Shown here one piece after another: positions 49,774 to 58,850 of a stretch of 64,000 bases of DNA (position 1 is its first letter; every line of letters begins with the position of its first letter). A program made the translations under genes and the position numbers. The notes beneath the pieces are model-generated. The model was not told where the DNA came from. It made no database searches and saw only the letters and a program-made list of their open reading frames with translations. The stretch spans positions 186,001 to 250,000 of the forward strand of contig JAEWRI010000046.1 in the NCBI GenBank assembly GCA_023460085.1, written 5' to 3'. The DNA comes from Bacillota bacterium (GTDB lineage Bacteria; Bacillota; Clostridia; Christensenellales; SZUA-584).

Positions 49774-51165
49774 TTACGCCTGCTCCTCCATGATGTCCTT
49801 CAGCAGCCGGATACCCTTTTCGATCTCCTCCGGTTCCAGATGCCCGTATCCCAGCAGCAGCTTATCCTCATGAGCCCCTTTCCGGATGCAATGGTACTCC
49901 ACCGGAACGACGCGCATTCCCCTTGCCAGACAGCGCTGCGCGAACGCGTCGTCAAACCGCCTCCCGCGAAACGCCACGCAAAGATGCAGCCCCGCCGCGT
50001 CGCCCCACGGCTCGAACCCGTCGCCAAACGCTGCCGACAAGCTTTTCAGCAGCGCCTCCCTGCGCAGCCCGTAGACACGGCGCATGCCGTGCACATGCCT
50101 GTCGAACCGGCGGGTGCGCAGCAGCTCCGCCAGCGCCGCCTGCTCCCAGGGCGGATTCTGCACGTCGGTATGCGTGCGCAGCGCGCCCCAGCGCTCCCGC
50201 AGCGTGCGCGGCAATATCACAAAGCCAATGCGCAACGCCGGGAACAGTGTTTTGCTGAACGTACCGACATAGATGACGCGCTGCGTGTCCATGGTATACA
50301 GCGGTGCAACGGGCTCTCCGCCGAAACGGAATTCGCTGTCATAGTCGTCCTCGATAACGAAGCAGCCGCATTCCTGCGCAACGCGCAGAAGCGCCGTACG
50401 CCGACCCGCCGGGAGTATGCCGCCCAGCGGGAACTGGTGCGAAGGCGTAACATAAATGGCGGAGAGTTCCTGCCTGGCCAAAAGCTCCGTGCGGATGCCA
50501 TGCCTGTCCACCGCCGCCGGGATTGCCTCGTACCCGCGTTCCAGAAACGTTTGCAGCATGCCCGTATGACATGGATCCTCCACGAGGATTTTGGCCCCCG
50601 GCGTATAAAGCAGATCGCTGACCACGTGCAGGCCCTGCGTCGCGCCCGCGCAGATGCAGATGTCTTCCGGATGGGCCGATATGCCCCGGCTTCTGTACAG
50701 CCAGGCGGATATCTCGGCACGCAGCTCGTACAACCCATGCGGGCCGGTATACCCCATCTGCTCTGTACTCAGTTCTCGGGCCGCGCCAGCCAGCGCCTGC
50801 GCAAAGGCAAACCGGGGAAAGTGCCGCAAGTTCGGCTGCCCCGTCCGGAAATCTGCCTCGACCCAAGTCAGCACCTCATCGTGCGTCGAAGAAAGCGGGG
50901 GGTCCTCGGTGCGGCGAAGGCACAGGCCCGGTGCCACGCGCGTCGCCGCGCCCGTCTGACTCCGCGCGAACCCTTCCGCAATCAGCATATCGTACGCTTC
51001 GCAAACCGTATTGCGCGACACCGCCAGCTGCCTTGCCATCTCGCGCGTGGAGGGCAGCGCCTCGCCCTCGGGCAGCCTTCCATCCATCATGCGCTCCTTC
51101 AGCGCCATATAGATCTGACGCCGCAGCGCCACCTCGCCGCCACGGTCCAACGCGATTCCCAGCAT
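49774..51165 (-). CDS. MocR-family regulator (GntR domain plus aminotransferase domain)
   Basis: A 463-residue PLP-dependent regulator. The GntR winged helix is at about 10-75 (EGEALPSTREMARQLAVSRN with TVCEAYDML) and a fold-type I aminotransferase domain follows, with EDDYDSEF and the PLP Lys in YVGTFSKTLFPALRIG. ATG at 51165 with TTGGAGG in front, preferred over a start eight codons earlier. It is divergent from an EamA transporter gene, a common pairing; MocR proteins often respond to PLP, amino acids or amines. Sites ATACCA twice in the shared region fit MocR direct-repeat operators. Confidence 0.92.
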   Translation of the reverse strand: MLGIALDRGGEVALRRQIYMALKERMMDGRLPEGEALPSTREMARQLAVSRNTVCEAYDMLIAEGFARSQTGAATRVAPGLCLRRTEDPPLSSTHDEVLTWVEADFRTGQPNLRHFPRFAFAQALAGAARELSTEQMGYTGPHGLYELRAEISAWLYRSRGISAHPEDICICAGATQGLHVVSDLLYTPGAKILVEDPCHTGMLQTFLERGYEAIPAAVDRHGIRTELLARQELSAIYVTPSHQFPLGGILPAGRRTALLRVAQECGCFVIEDDYDSEFRFGGEPVAPLYTMDTQRVIYVGTFSKTLFPALRIGFVILPRTLRERWGALRTHTDVQNPPWEQAALAELLRTRRFDRHVHGMRRVYGLRREALLKSLSAAFGDGFEPWGDAAGLHLCVAFRGRRFDDAFAQRCLARGMRVVPVEYHCIRKGAHEDKLLLGYGHLEPEEIEKGIRLLKDIMEEQA

Positions 51166-51208
51166 ATATCCTCCAACCGGACTGCTCAATTCAATCTATA
51201 TCCGGTTC

Positions 51209-51243
51209 TTTACCATACCAGTTCGATCGGTATAATAATACCA
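51209..51243 (+). promoter_or_regulatory. EamA promoter with MocR-type operator repeats
   Basis: TTTACC (51209-51214), 16-nt spacer, TATAAT (51231-51236). ATACCA occurs at 51215-51220 and 51238-51243 (23 bp apart, same face of the helix), plus inverted ATACC-N9-GGTAT (51215-51233). Confidence 0.6.
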
Positions 51244-51267
51244 CAATGGATGAAACGGAGAAGCATT

Positions 51268-52206
51268 TTGAAAAAACTCGGCGGATATTTATATCTGACA
51301 TGCGCGTTTGTGCTGGCAGGAAGCTCTGTTATTTCCGCAAGGCTGGTGTCCCAACGGGTTGGAACGTTTACCATCACGGCAGTCAGCCTGCTGCTCGCGC
51401 TGCTTTTGCTGCTGCCGCTTTCCCGAAACAAGCTGGCTTCAGCCATTCGCCGCATGTCCTTGAAGGACTGGGCTCACGCCGCGCTGCAGGCGCTGTTTGG
51501 CATTGTGGTATTCCGTCTGCTGCTGCTTCAGGGGCTGTTACACACCAGCACGTCCGAGGCTGGCGTACTGACGGGGGCAACGCCCGCCGTCACGGCAATG
51601 CTCGCGTGGATATGCCTCAGGGAGCCGGTGCGCCTTAAAAATGTCATCGGCATCGTCAGCACGGCGGCAGGCATCGCGCTCATTCAGGGTCTGCTGACGC
51701 AGTCGTTTTCGGCTGCGCATCTTGCCGGGAATCTGCTCGTGCTGGGCGCGGCAGTCAGCGAATCGGTGTTTAACGTGCTTTCACGCAAAGCCGCAGTTCG
51801 GTCCGATCAGGACAAGGCGTTTGATCCGCTCACGCAGACCACGCTGGTCACCGCCATCGCGCTGGCATTCAGTCTGCCGCTTGCGCTGACGGAACAACCC
51901 GCCGCAGCGCTTGCCGGGCTGGATATGGCGGGATGGCTCGCGCTGCTGTGGTATGGCTGGTTCGTCACCGCCCTCGCGTTTATCTGCTGGTACGCCGGAA
52001 TCAAACGGTGCCCGGCAAACATCGCCGCCGCTTTCACCGGGCTGATGCCCTTTACCGCCATGCTGCTGTCCGCGACGATGCTGCACGAGGCCATAGCGTG
52101 GTTCCAGTGGGCAGGCGCTGCGCTGGTCGTGCTGGGCATGGCGCTGATAGGCCTGAACAGCGCACCGCGGCGCGTTCCTGCCCGCGCTCCCGCAGAGCCC
52201 TGTTAA
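51268..52206 (+). CDS. EamA/DMT-family transporter
   Basis: A 312-residue membrane protein with ten spans in two EamA repeats. The first repeat ends with SEAGVLTGATPAVTAMLAWICLREP and the second with AAAFTGLMPFTAMLLSATML, both typical drug/metabolite transporter motifs. The TTG start at 51268 has GGAG 8 nt upstream; an in-frame ATG at 51250 would add six residues but has no ribosome binding site. Divergent from MocR, which likely controls it. Probably exports or imports an amino acid, amine or vitamin-like compound. Confidence 0.87.
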   Translation: MKKLGGYLYLTCAFVLAGSSVISARLVSQRVGTFTITAVSLLLALLLLLPLSRNKLASAIRRMSLKDWAHAALQALFGIVVFRLLLLQGLLHTSTSEAGVLTGATPAVTAMLAWICLREPVRLKNVIGIVSTAAGIALIQGLLTQSFSAAHLAGNLLVLGAAVSESVFNVLSRKAAVRSDQDKAFDPLTQTTLVTAIALAFSLPLALTEQPAAALAGLDMAGWLALLWYGWFVTALAFICWYAGIKRCPANIAAAFTGLMPFTAMLLSATMLHEAIAWFQWAGAALVVLGMALIGLNSAPRRVPARAPAEPC

Positions 52207-52218
52207 CCGCGATCCGTG

Positions 52219-52914
52219 TTACAGCTTCAGCGCCGCCGCCTCGGCTTCGTGACCATACGGTACTGGGATCTCCACCCATTGCCGGATGTCCGTGCCCACC
52301 CGCCCGGCCCGATATCGGTAACGCACGCGCAGCATCGCCATGCCTCCGTTTTTAGCTGGCGCAAAATGCGCCTGTTCCGCCGTCAGCGCCACCCGATCGT
52401 TGATGCCGGGATACCGATTGGCCACCAGCAGGCTGCTTCTTCCGAGGATTGATTCACAGGGAGTGCGGCGCACGGTATGCACTGCAACCGCGGGAGCAAT
52501 CAAAACGCTGAGCCATGGCAATACAACACACGCGGCGGCCGCACCCGTCAGCGCAGGAGAGACAGCCCCCTCCTCCGCCGAGATGGCGATGAAGAACGCG
52601 AATAAAACAGCACAAGCAACACTGAAGAACAGGGACAGCCGCACGCTTCGCCCGCGTACTTCACGCCTGGCCACCGCCGAAATCGCATGCACCTCCGCAG
52701 CGCTGTACTCGAAGCGCAGCAGCGTATCCTGCCTATCCGCAATCTGCCTTCTGCGGCGCGCGCGTACCGCGATTGCAGGAGCCAGCGCAAGGCCAAGCAA
52801 AGCACCCGCCGCGCCCGCGCCCAATAACGGCTCATTCCCCGATACACCGCCCATCACTGCCGCCGCGGCAAAAACCGCTTCCGCCGCCGCCCATATCAAC
52901 CAGGCTACTGACAT
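52219..52914 (-). CDS. Uncharacterised membrane protein
   Basis: Not recognised. A 231-residue protein: two N-terminal spans (about 1-50) joined to a basic ARRRRQ cluster, a cytoplasmic-type helix region, two further spans (about 90-145) and a hydrophilic tail. It has no catalytic motif that I can name. ATG after GGAGGCG. It lies 33 nt after the sensor kinase stop and probably shares its transcript. Confidence 0.75.
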   Translation of the reverse strand: MSVAWLIWAAAEAVFAAAAVMGGVSGNEPLLGAGAAGALLGLALAPAIAVRARRRRQIADRQDTLLRFEYSAAEVHAISAVARREVRGRSVRLSLFFSVACAVLFAFFIAISAEEGAVSPALTGAAAACVVLPWLSVLIAPAVAVHTVRRTPCESILGRSSLLVANRYPGINDRVALTAEQAHFAPAKNGGMAMLRVRYRYRAGRVGTDIRQWVEIPVPYGHEAEAAALKL

Positions 52915-52947
52915 CAACGCCTCCTGATGCTCTTTTTATGTCTCCGT

Positions 52948-55023
52948 TTACAACTGCCAGCCGTTATCCACCGGCAGTGTCAGTATGAAGCGCGAATAGC
53001 GGCCTTCCTCCGATTCCACCTCGATGCGTCCGTGGTGATCCTTCACAATTCCGAAGCTGATGGAGAGCCCCAGGCCAGTGCCCTTGTCCTTGGGCTTGGT
53101 AGAGAAGAACGGCTCGAATATCCGCTCCCGAATGCGCTCCGATATGCCCATGCCGCCGTCCTCCACGGTAAGGCGCAGCCACCGGCGATCCTCGGCTTCC
53201 AGTGCGCTGCATCTGACGCGAATCACCTTGTTGTCGTCATAATCGGGGTACTTCTCGTTCAGCGAGTCGCGCGCGTTGGTCAGAAGATTCATGAGCACCT
53301 GCTGTATCTGCTGGCTGCGGCATTTGATCTCCGGCAGCCCCTCGTCGATTTGAATATCGAGATGAATTTGGTCTTTCTTTATAATGGTCTTAATCAGAGA
53401 CACCGTCTGCCCGATGATATCGTATATGCTGGCGTAGCTGTGCGTCTGCTTCTCCTGCCGCGAGAATTGCAGCAGATTTTTGACGATGGTTGCAATACGC
53501 TCCGTCTCCTCAATAATAGAGTGCGCATATTCCGCCGTGGGAGACGCCTTCTCCAGGTCCTCGCAGATAAGCTCCGCATAGTTCATAATACCACTCAGGG
53601 GATTGTTGATCTCGTGCGCGACACCGCCTGCCAGCGTACCGATGGCCTCCAGCTTTTGCTGCTGACGCTGGTACGCTTCCATTTCCAGCCGGATGCTCTC
53701 CACCCGCTTGCGTTCCGTAATGTCCCGCGAGAAAACTACCGCACTGTCCTTATTGTTGTACCGGATAGAAATTGCCGAAACATCCACGGGTACGGGCGTA
53801 CCGTCCAGCCGGACAAATACTTCCTCGTTGACGGGTACGAAGGGTGCTCCGCCGCGCAGCTGCGCTATCCGCTCCGCGATAATATCGTGGTAGTTGGGAT
53901 GGAACCGAGACATTACCGGCATTCCAATCAGCTCATTCGCTGTCTGCGCGCCGAAGAGCTGTATCGCGGCTTGATTGACAAACACAAACCGCTGGTCGGT
54001 TTCGATAAATATGGCTTCGGGTGCGGCCTCCACAAGCTGCCGGAAACGGATCTCGCTCTCGGCAAGCGCACGCGCCGACGCGACGCGCTCCGAAACATCA
54101 TGAACGATGGAATAGAGCAGCGTCTGCTGATTAACCGTAATGGGACCGCTGTATACCTCAACATCGGCAACTTCGCCGGACGCCTTATGATGCCGGAATT
54201 CAAAAAAGCTGCGCTCCTCGCTGACTGCGCTGGCCATTTCCGCCAGTACCTCGTTGTGAGACAACGTATTGATCTCCGATATGTTTTTTGACTTGAACTC
54301 CTCGCTGGCCCAGCCGTAGTACCGGCAGGCCGCCGGATTCACCTCCACAATGGTTCCATCCTCCGGGCGGATCAGCATCATCACCGCGCGATTGTTATGA
54401 AAAAGGCTTTTATACCGGTCTTCCGCCTCGGCAAGTCGCACAAGTTCTTCGTTTCGCTCTTTCTGGCGCAGGAGTACAAGCCCCAGAAGCACAGTCACCA
54501 CCGGATAGATGATGATTACGGGCAGTGCGATGCTTTGCAATACATACACGGGGTCAGGCATCAGCAGCATACACAACAGCATTGCCGCATGCACACACAA
54601 GCCCAGCAGATACAACGACAGCCAGCGGCGTTTGACAGGCCTTCTATCCAGCATGTACCGCCATAGCAGCCCGATAAGCACCGCAGACAAGATCACCGAT
54701 ACGCCGCCCAGCGTGCCCGCGCCGCCCACCGCAAATATACGATAGAGCATTGCGATTGCGCCCGCGATTGCCGCGGGTATGGGGCCGTAAGCCAGCGCCG
54801 CCACGCTGAGCAATATGGAACGTGTGTCGAATATGATCCCTTCCGCCAGTTCTGCCGGAAAGGCGATGACGAGTATACCGATGCCCCCGATGAGTATGCC
54901 TCTGAGCAACGGAGACACACGTTTCATTTTGTCAGGAATAAAGTAACTGATCTCGTAAACGAGCCCCAGTGCCAACAGCAGCGATGCGTTATACACCAGT
55001 TGAAGTACCAGTTTACTGTCCAT
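52948..55023 (-). CDS. Sensor histidine kinase (LytS-type 5TM, two PAS domains)
   Basis: A 691-residue membrane kinase. N-terminal 5TM-LYT region (about 1-190, with FDTRSILLSVAALAYGPIPA and RIFAVGGAGTLGG), a coiled stretch, PAS domains at about 205-320 and 325-445, a HisKA domain with GGVAHEINNPLSGIMNYAEL, and a HATPase with NLLTNARDSL, GGMGIS and KGTGLGLSIS. PAS domains sense a ligand, redox state or small molecule. No response regulator is adjacent, so it is an orphan. Own promoter at 55091-55119. Confidence 0.93.
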   Translation of the reverse strand: MDSKLVLQLVYNASLLLALGLVYEISYFIPDKMKRVSPLLRGILIGGIGILVIAFPAELAEGIIFDTRSILLSVAALAYGPIPAAIAGAIAMLYRIFAVGGAGTLGGVSVILSAVLIGLLWRYMLDRRPVKRRWLSLYLLGLCVHAAMLLCMLLMPDPVYVLQSIALPVIIIYPVVTVLLGLVLLRQKERNEELVRLAEAEDRYKSLFHNNRAVMMLIRPEDGTIVEVNPAACRYYGWASEEFKSKNISEINTLSHNEVLAEMASAVSEERSFFEFRHHKASGEVADVEVYSGPITVNQQTLLYSIVHDVSERVASARALAESEIRFRQLVEAAPEAIFIETDQRFVFVNQAAIQLFGAQTANELIGMPVMSRFHPNYHDIIAERIAQLRGGAPFVPVNEEVFVRLDGTPVPVDVSAISIRYNNKDSAVVFSRDITERKRVESIRLEMEAYQRQQQKLEAIGTLAGGVAHEINNPLSGIMNYAELICEDLEKASPTAEYAHSIIEETERIATIVKNLLQFSRQEKQTHSYASIYDIIGQTVSLIKTIIKKDQIHLDIQIDEGLPEIKCRSQQIQQVLMNLLTNARDSLNEKYPDYDDNKVIRVRCSALEAEDRRWLRLTVEDGGMGISERIRERIFEPFFSTKPKDKGTGLGLSISFGIVKDHHGRIEVESEEGRYSRFILTLPVDNGWQL

Positions 55024-55090
55024 TCAATGCCCCCATCCATTCGATATGAATTTACGCATTATCCGTGTTGCTGATATCTTTAATAAAAGT

Positions 55091-55119
55091 ATTTTACATT
55101 GTCCTGGATGCGCTGGCAA
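55091..55119 (-). promoter_or_regulatory. Promoter of the sensor kinase gene
   Basis: On the minus strand TTGCCA (55114-55119), 17-nt spacer, TAAAAT (55091-55096), 68 nt before the ATG. Confidence 0.55.
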
Positions 55120-55132
55120 GCCTCTGGTAAGC

Positions 55133-55744
55133 TCATCGTTCCGCGTTTCGCTTCTTTATTGCCTCGTACGCGCCCAGCTTATAAAAATCAACCCATTCCT
55201 CTATTTCTTCGGGCGGATACGCCTCCAGCGCAGTGAGCACCTCGCGCGCGAACTCGAGATAAGCCGTGCCGTTTGCGGTAACTACGCCGCCGTCACAGAC
55301 GGCCTGTTCACATACGTACTCTGCTTCGTTCGTATATGCTTCGCCCGCGGCCTCTTTCAGAGACACCAGACGGTTGCTTGTGTGGCGCACCGCGTTGAGA
55401 AAGCCATGCATGCCAAGAAAAACGGACGCGTCGCAAATACCGCCCACCAGCGCACCATTGGCCTGCGCGCGCCGCACGAATTCCGCCACAGGCGCGGCCT
55501 CGGGCTTGCGCCACGAATACCCGCCGATGAGCAGCACCGCCGCACACTCCTCCGGGGCGGACGCGAGGTCGTAATCCGGCAGCACGGTAAAGCCGCCGAT
55601 GGATTTTACCGGCTCTCTGGTCAGCGATACCGTCTTCACGGCATACTTCGGTTCTCCCTCATCCGGATCGCTCAACGCCGCCGCGATGTGCGCGGCCTCC
55701 CAGTCGGCATACCTGTCCAGTATGACAAACAGCACTTCCCTCAT
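55133..55744 (-). CDS. DJ-1/PfpI-family protein
   Basis: A 203-residue protein of the glutamine-amidotransferase-like superfamily. VLFVILDRYADWEAAHI opens the fold, AAVLLIGGYSWRKPEA gives the nucleotide/oxyanion strand and GGICDASVFLG holds the reactive Cys. Family members include proteases, chaperones and deglycase candidates; the activity here is unknown. The ATG at 55744 follows AAGGAGTG, and a 16-codon longer frame is rejected. A LacI-type palindrome overlaps its promoter. Confidence 0.87.
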   Translation of the reverse strand: MREVLFVILDRYADWEAAHIAAALSDPDEGEPKYAVKTVSLTREPVKSIGGFTVLPDYDLASAPEECAAVLLIGGYSWRKPEAAPVAEFVRRAQANGALVGGICDASVFLGMHGFLNAVRHTSNRLVSLKEAAGEAYTNEAEYVCEQAVCDGGVVTANGTAYLEFAREVLTALEAYPPEEIEEWVDFYKLGAYEAIKKRNAER

Positions 55745-55838
55745 ATGAGACACTCCTTCAATAGAACAGTTTTCAAGTCTATTTTGTTTCATAAACTCTT
55801 TATTTTTTTAATGCGGTGCCATTTTATTCGTCTCGTTA

Positions 55839-55858
55839 TGTAATCGATTACCATTATA
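55839..55858 (-). promoter_or_regulatory. cre/LacI-like operator next to the DJ-1 gene promoter
   Basis: A perfect 12-bp palindrome GTAATCGATTAC (55840-55851) lies 1 bp after a consensus TATAAT (55853-55858, minus strand). It agrees with the CcpA/LacI-family pattern TGWAANCGNTNWCA at 13 of 14 positions. Confidence 0.6.
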
Positions 55859-55940
55859 CCCGTGATTTTACAAAATAATTTCTCATGGATTTCCTCCACA
55901 GCCGTGAACAATATATTCATGTGGCGCTTCTCGAATCGCG

Positions 55941-58850
55941 CTACGCCTCCTGCGCCGTCACGCCGGGGCCGGACAGCGTACTTCGCCCGCCGGTGCGTTT
56001 GGTGACTACTACCTGTGCGCCGATGCTCTCCTTCATTGCCTCCACGTGCGATATGACGCCCACCAGCTTGCCCTCGCGCGCGCTCAGCGCGGACAACGTC
56101 TGCAAGGCGGCTTCCAGAAAATCTTCATCCAGCGATGCGAAGCCCTCGTCGATGAACAGCGAGTCAATGCGCGACCGGCCCGAGGACATCTCGGAAAGGC
56201 CCAGCGCCAGCGCCAGTGAAACGACGAAGCTTTCTCCGCCCGAGAGGTTCGATACGGGCCGCTTCAACCCCGCCTGATAGGTGTCGATGACCGCCATCTC
56301 CAGCGGCTTCGCGCCGCCCTCCGTCTCCCGCACGAGTATGTATCGATCCGTCATGCGACCGAGGCTCACGTTGGCGTAGCGCAGCAGCGCGTCGAACGTG
56401 ATACCCTGCACCATGCGCGAAAACTTGGAGCCATCCCGGCTGCCGATGGCGAGGTTGAGCTGCGCCCACTTCTCGTATCGCTGCTTCTGCGCACGCTCGG
56501 CGGTTTTAAGCTCCTGCAGCGCCTTGCGATTTTGCGCCGCCTCCTTCAGCCGCTGCGTCAGCAGCGCGCGCTTCTCTGTCCCATCAGAAAGCAGCGCGTC
56601 CAGCGCATCCGCCAGCGCGGAGATGAGCCCCGGCTCCGGCGTTTCTCCCAGCGCCGCCCCGGCGCGCGCAAACGTTTCGCTCACTTCGTCGGCTTCCTCC
56701 GGCGCTTTCAGCTCCGCGATCTGCGTTTTTGCCTGCGCATAGGAAGCTGCCGCCGCCGAATTCTCTTTTTCCAGCGCGGTCTTCGTCCGCTCGACGTCGC
56801 GCGCGTTTTGCCCCAGCGCATTCGCGGCCTGCTCCTTCTCCGTGCGCCGCTGCTCCGCTTTTTGCTGCGCATCCTGTACGGATTTGACCGCCGCCGCTTC
56901 CTCCGTGTCGGCGTCCTTGCTGCCAAATAGCGCCGTGCGCTGCGCTGCCAGCGTGTCACATTCCGTCTGCGCCGCAGCATGCTCGCATTTCCGCTTTTCC
57001 ATCTGCGCCTGTGCTTCGGCGATGCGCTGCTTATACCCGGCCACTGCCTGCACATCGCGTTCCACCGCGCTGAGCCGCGCTGCAATCTTCGCCGCCTCAT
57101 CCGCTGCCATACCCTGCCGCTTCAGCAACGCGGGATATGCCGCGATACGCCTGTCGGCGTCCTGCAGTGCCGCGTGAAGCGCCTCCTGCGTGCCGGAGGG
57201 CATTTCACCGCCCAGTGCCTCCATCCGCTGTGCCACATCGTTTTCCATCTCGCGGATGCGCTTCTGAGCATCCGCGAGCCGCTGCGCGCCCTGCGCAAGC
57301 TCCCGCTCCACGCGCCGCAGTGCGGCATCCGCCTGCGCGCGCAGTGCCTCCGCTTCCGACAGGAAGTCCTTCCCGTCCCCGCGCTCCGCGAAGGGATGCT
57401 GCGTCGCGCCGCACAGCGGGCAGGGCTGCCCCTCCGTCAGTTTGCGGCGCTCATCGCCAAAGCGCTGCTCCAACAGCGCATATTCGTACCGCTGTGCTGC
57501 GATATCCGCTTCCGCTTTGGTCTTCCGCAACTGCTCCGTTCGTGCGGCCTGCGCCAGCTGCTCCTCCGCACCGTCCTGCTTTGCCTTGCCCAGTGCGGCA
57601 ACCGTCTCTGTCAGCGCCACCGCTGCGCGCAGCGTATCGGCGCGAGCCCGCCATTGCGTTTCGTCTCGATCCTCCAGCAGTGCGCTTACTTCGCCCCGGA
57701 GCTCCTGCTGCTGCGCCGCGTTGGCATCCATCTCCGCCTGCACGCCCGCGCGCAGCAATGCCGACGCGTCCTCCGTCTCATACATTGCCTTCAGCTGCTC
57801 TTTGGATGCGTCCGGCACATAGTTCATAAACACCGCGAGTATGCGTCTTTTCTGCTCCCTCACGGCATCGTCCTGATCTTGGATGGCGGCCTCCAGCCGC
57901 GCGCACTCCTTTTTCTGCCCCTCCACGCGAATATCCAGCGCACGCACTGCGGTCAGTGTGGGGCGCAGCACCTCCAATGCCTCCTGCGCCGCAGCCGCGG
58001 CCTGCTGTGCCGCTTGCAACTGCGCACCGGCTTCATCCAGCGCTTTTTGAAGCGCGGGTGTCTCTGCGCCATACTGCGCCAGCGCCGCTCGCTGCTCCGC
58101 CGCGCGGGACAGCGCGCCTCCGCATTGCCGAAGGGTCTCCCGCAGCGCCGTCTGGCGCGGAAGCACGGCTTCCAGCCGGGCTTTCTCCTGCGCGTATGCC
58201 GTCTCCTGCGCCTGGTCCGGCACCGCAATCAGCTCCGACTGCATCCGGATTTTCGTCAGCGCATCCTCCTCGCGCCGCGAGCGTTCGAACACCGCCGCGG
58301 AGATGCGCCGATAGATTTCCATATCCGTGACCTGCTCGAGAATCTCCGCGCGCTCGTTGGCATTGGCCTTTAAAAATTCCGCAAAGCGGAACTGCGCAAG
58401 CAGTATGGAGCGCGTAAAGCGCGTGTAGTCGAGTCCGGTCAGCTCCACAATTTTGGCGTTCGCGCCGGTGATGCCCGAAACCACGGGCTGCACACCCTGC
58501 GCGGTGTACTCCACAATTTCGCGCTCCACCGGGCGGAAGGCGCCCTTGCTGTTGCGCCGGTGCGCCAGCGACGCCTTGTACCGCCTCCCGCGCGAAACAA
58601 ACACCACCTCTGCACGACACGAATCCGCGCCTTTGCTCATCAGCTCGTTCTGCTCCGCGTTGACGCGCGATATGCGCGGCGTCTCACCGTACAACGCAAG
58701 GCATATAGCATCCAGCACGGTGGTTTTGCCCGCGCCCGACGGTCCCACGATGGCAAAAAGCCCGCCCGAATAACCGCTGTCCGTAAGGTCCACCTCGAAG
58801 CGGCCCATGAGCGAGTTCAGATTCTCAATCACAACCTTCTCTATACGCAT
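55941..58850 (-). CDS. sbcC: Exonuclease SbcC (Rad50-like ATPase)
   Basis: A 969-residue SMC-like ATPase for DNA end processing. Walker A GPSGAGKTTVLDAICLALYG near 36; two long coiled coils flank the zinc hook CPLC (Cys477 and Cys480, the midpoint); the C-terminal half ends with LSGGESFVVSLALALGLSEM and SLFIDEGFASLD (signature and Walker B). Forms the SbcCD nuclease with the upstream gene, whose 3' end it overlaps by 10 nt. Complete. The N-terminus is MRIEKVVIENLNSLMGRFEV. Confidence 0.96.
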   Translation of the reverse strand: MRIEKVVIENLNSLMGRFEVDLTDSGYSGGLFAIVGPSGAGKTTVLDAICLALYGETPRISRVNAEQNELMSKGADSCRAEVVFVSRGRRYKASLAHRRNSKGAFRPVEREIVEYTAQGVQPVVSGITGANAKIVELTGLDYTRFTRSILLAQFRFAEFLKANANERAEILEQVTDMEIYRRISAAVFERSRREEDALTKIRMQSELIAVPDQAQETAYAQEKARLEAVLPRQTALRETLRQCGGALSRAAEQRAALAQYGAETPALQKALDEAGAQLQAAQQAAAAAQEALEVLRPTLTAVRALDIRVEGQKKECARLEAAIQDQDDAVREQKRRILAVFMNYVPDASKEQLKAMYETEDASALLRAGVQAEMDANAAQQQELRGEVSALLEDRDETQWRARADTLRAAVALTETVAALGKAKQDGAEEQLAQAARTEQLRKTKAEADIAAQRYEYALLEQRFGDERRKLTEGQPCPLCGATQHPFAERGDGKDFLSEAEALRAQADAALRRVERELAQGAQRLADAQKRIREMENDVAQRMEALGGEMPSGTQEALHAALQDADRRIAAYPALLKRQGMAADEAAKIAARLSAVERDVQAVAGYKQRIAEAQAQMEKRKCEHAAAQTECDTLAAQRTALFGSKDADTEEAAAVKSVQDAQQKAEQRRTEKEQAANALGQNARDVERTKTALEKENSAAAASYAQAKTQIAELKAPEEADEVSETFARAGAALGETPEPGLISALADALDALLSDGTEKRALLTQRLKEAAQNRKALQELKTAERAQKQRYEKWAQLNLAIGSRDGSKFSRMVQGITFDALLRYANVSLGRMTDRYILVRETEGGAKPLEMAVIDTYQAGLKRPVSNLSGGESFVVSLALALGLSEMSSGRSRIDSLFIDEGFASLDEDFLEAALQTLSALSAREGKLVGVISHVEAMKESIGAQVVVTKRTGGRSTLSGPGVTAQEA

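Noticed and set aside
49525..51267. Upstream part of an 893-codon plus-strand frame ending in the EamA gene
   Set aside because: The first 580 codons are antisense to MocR and the amidase. The transporter begins at 51268, after its own promoter and ribosome binding site.
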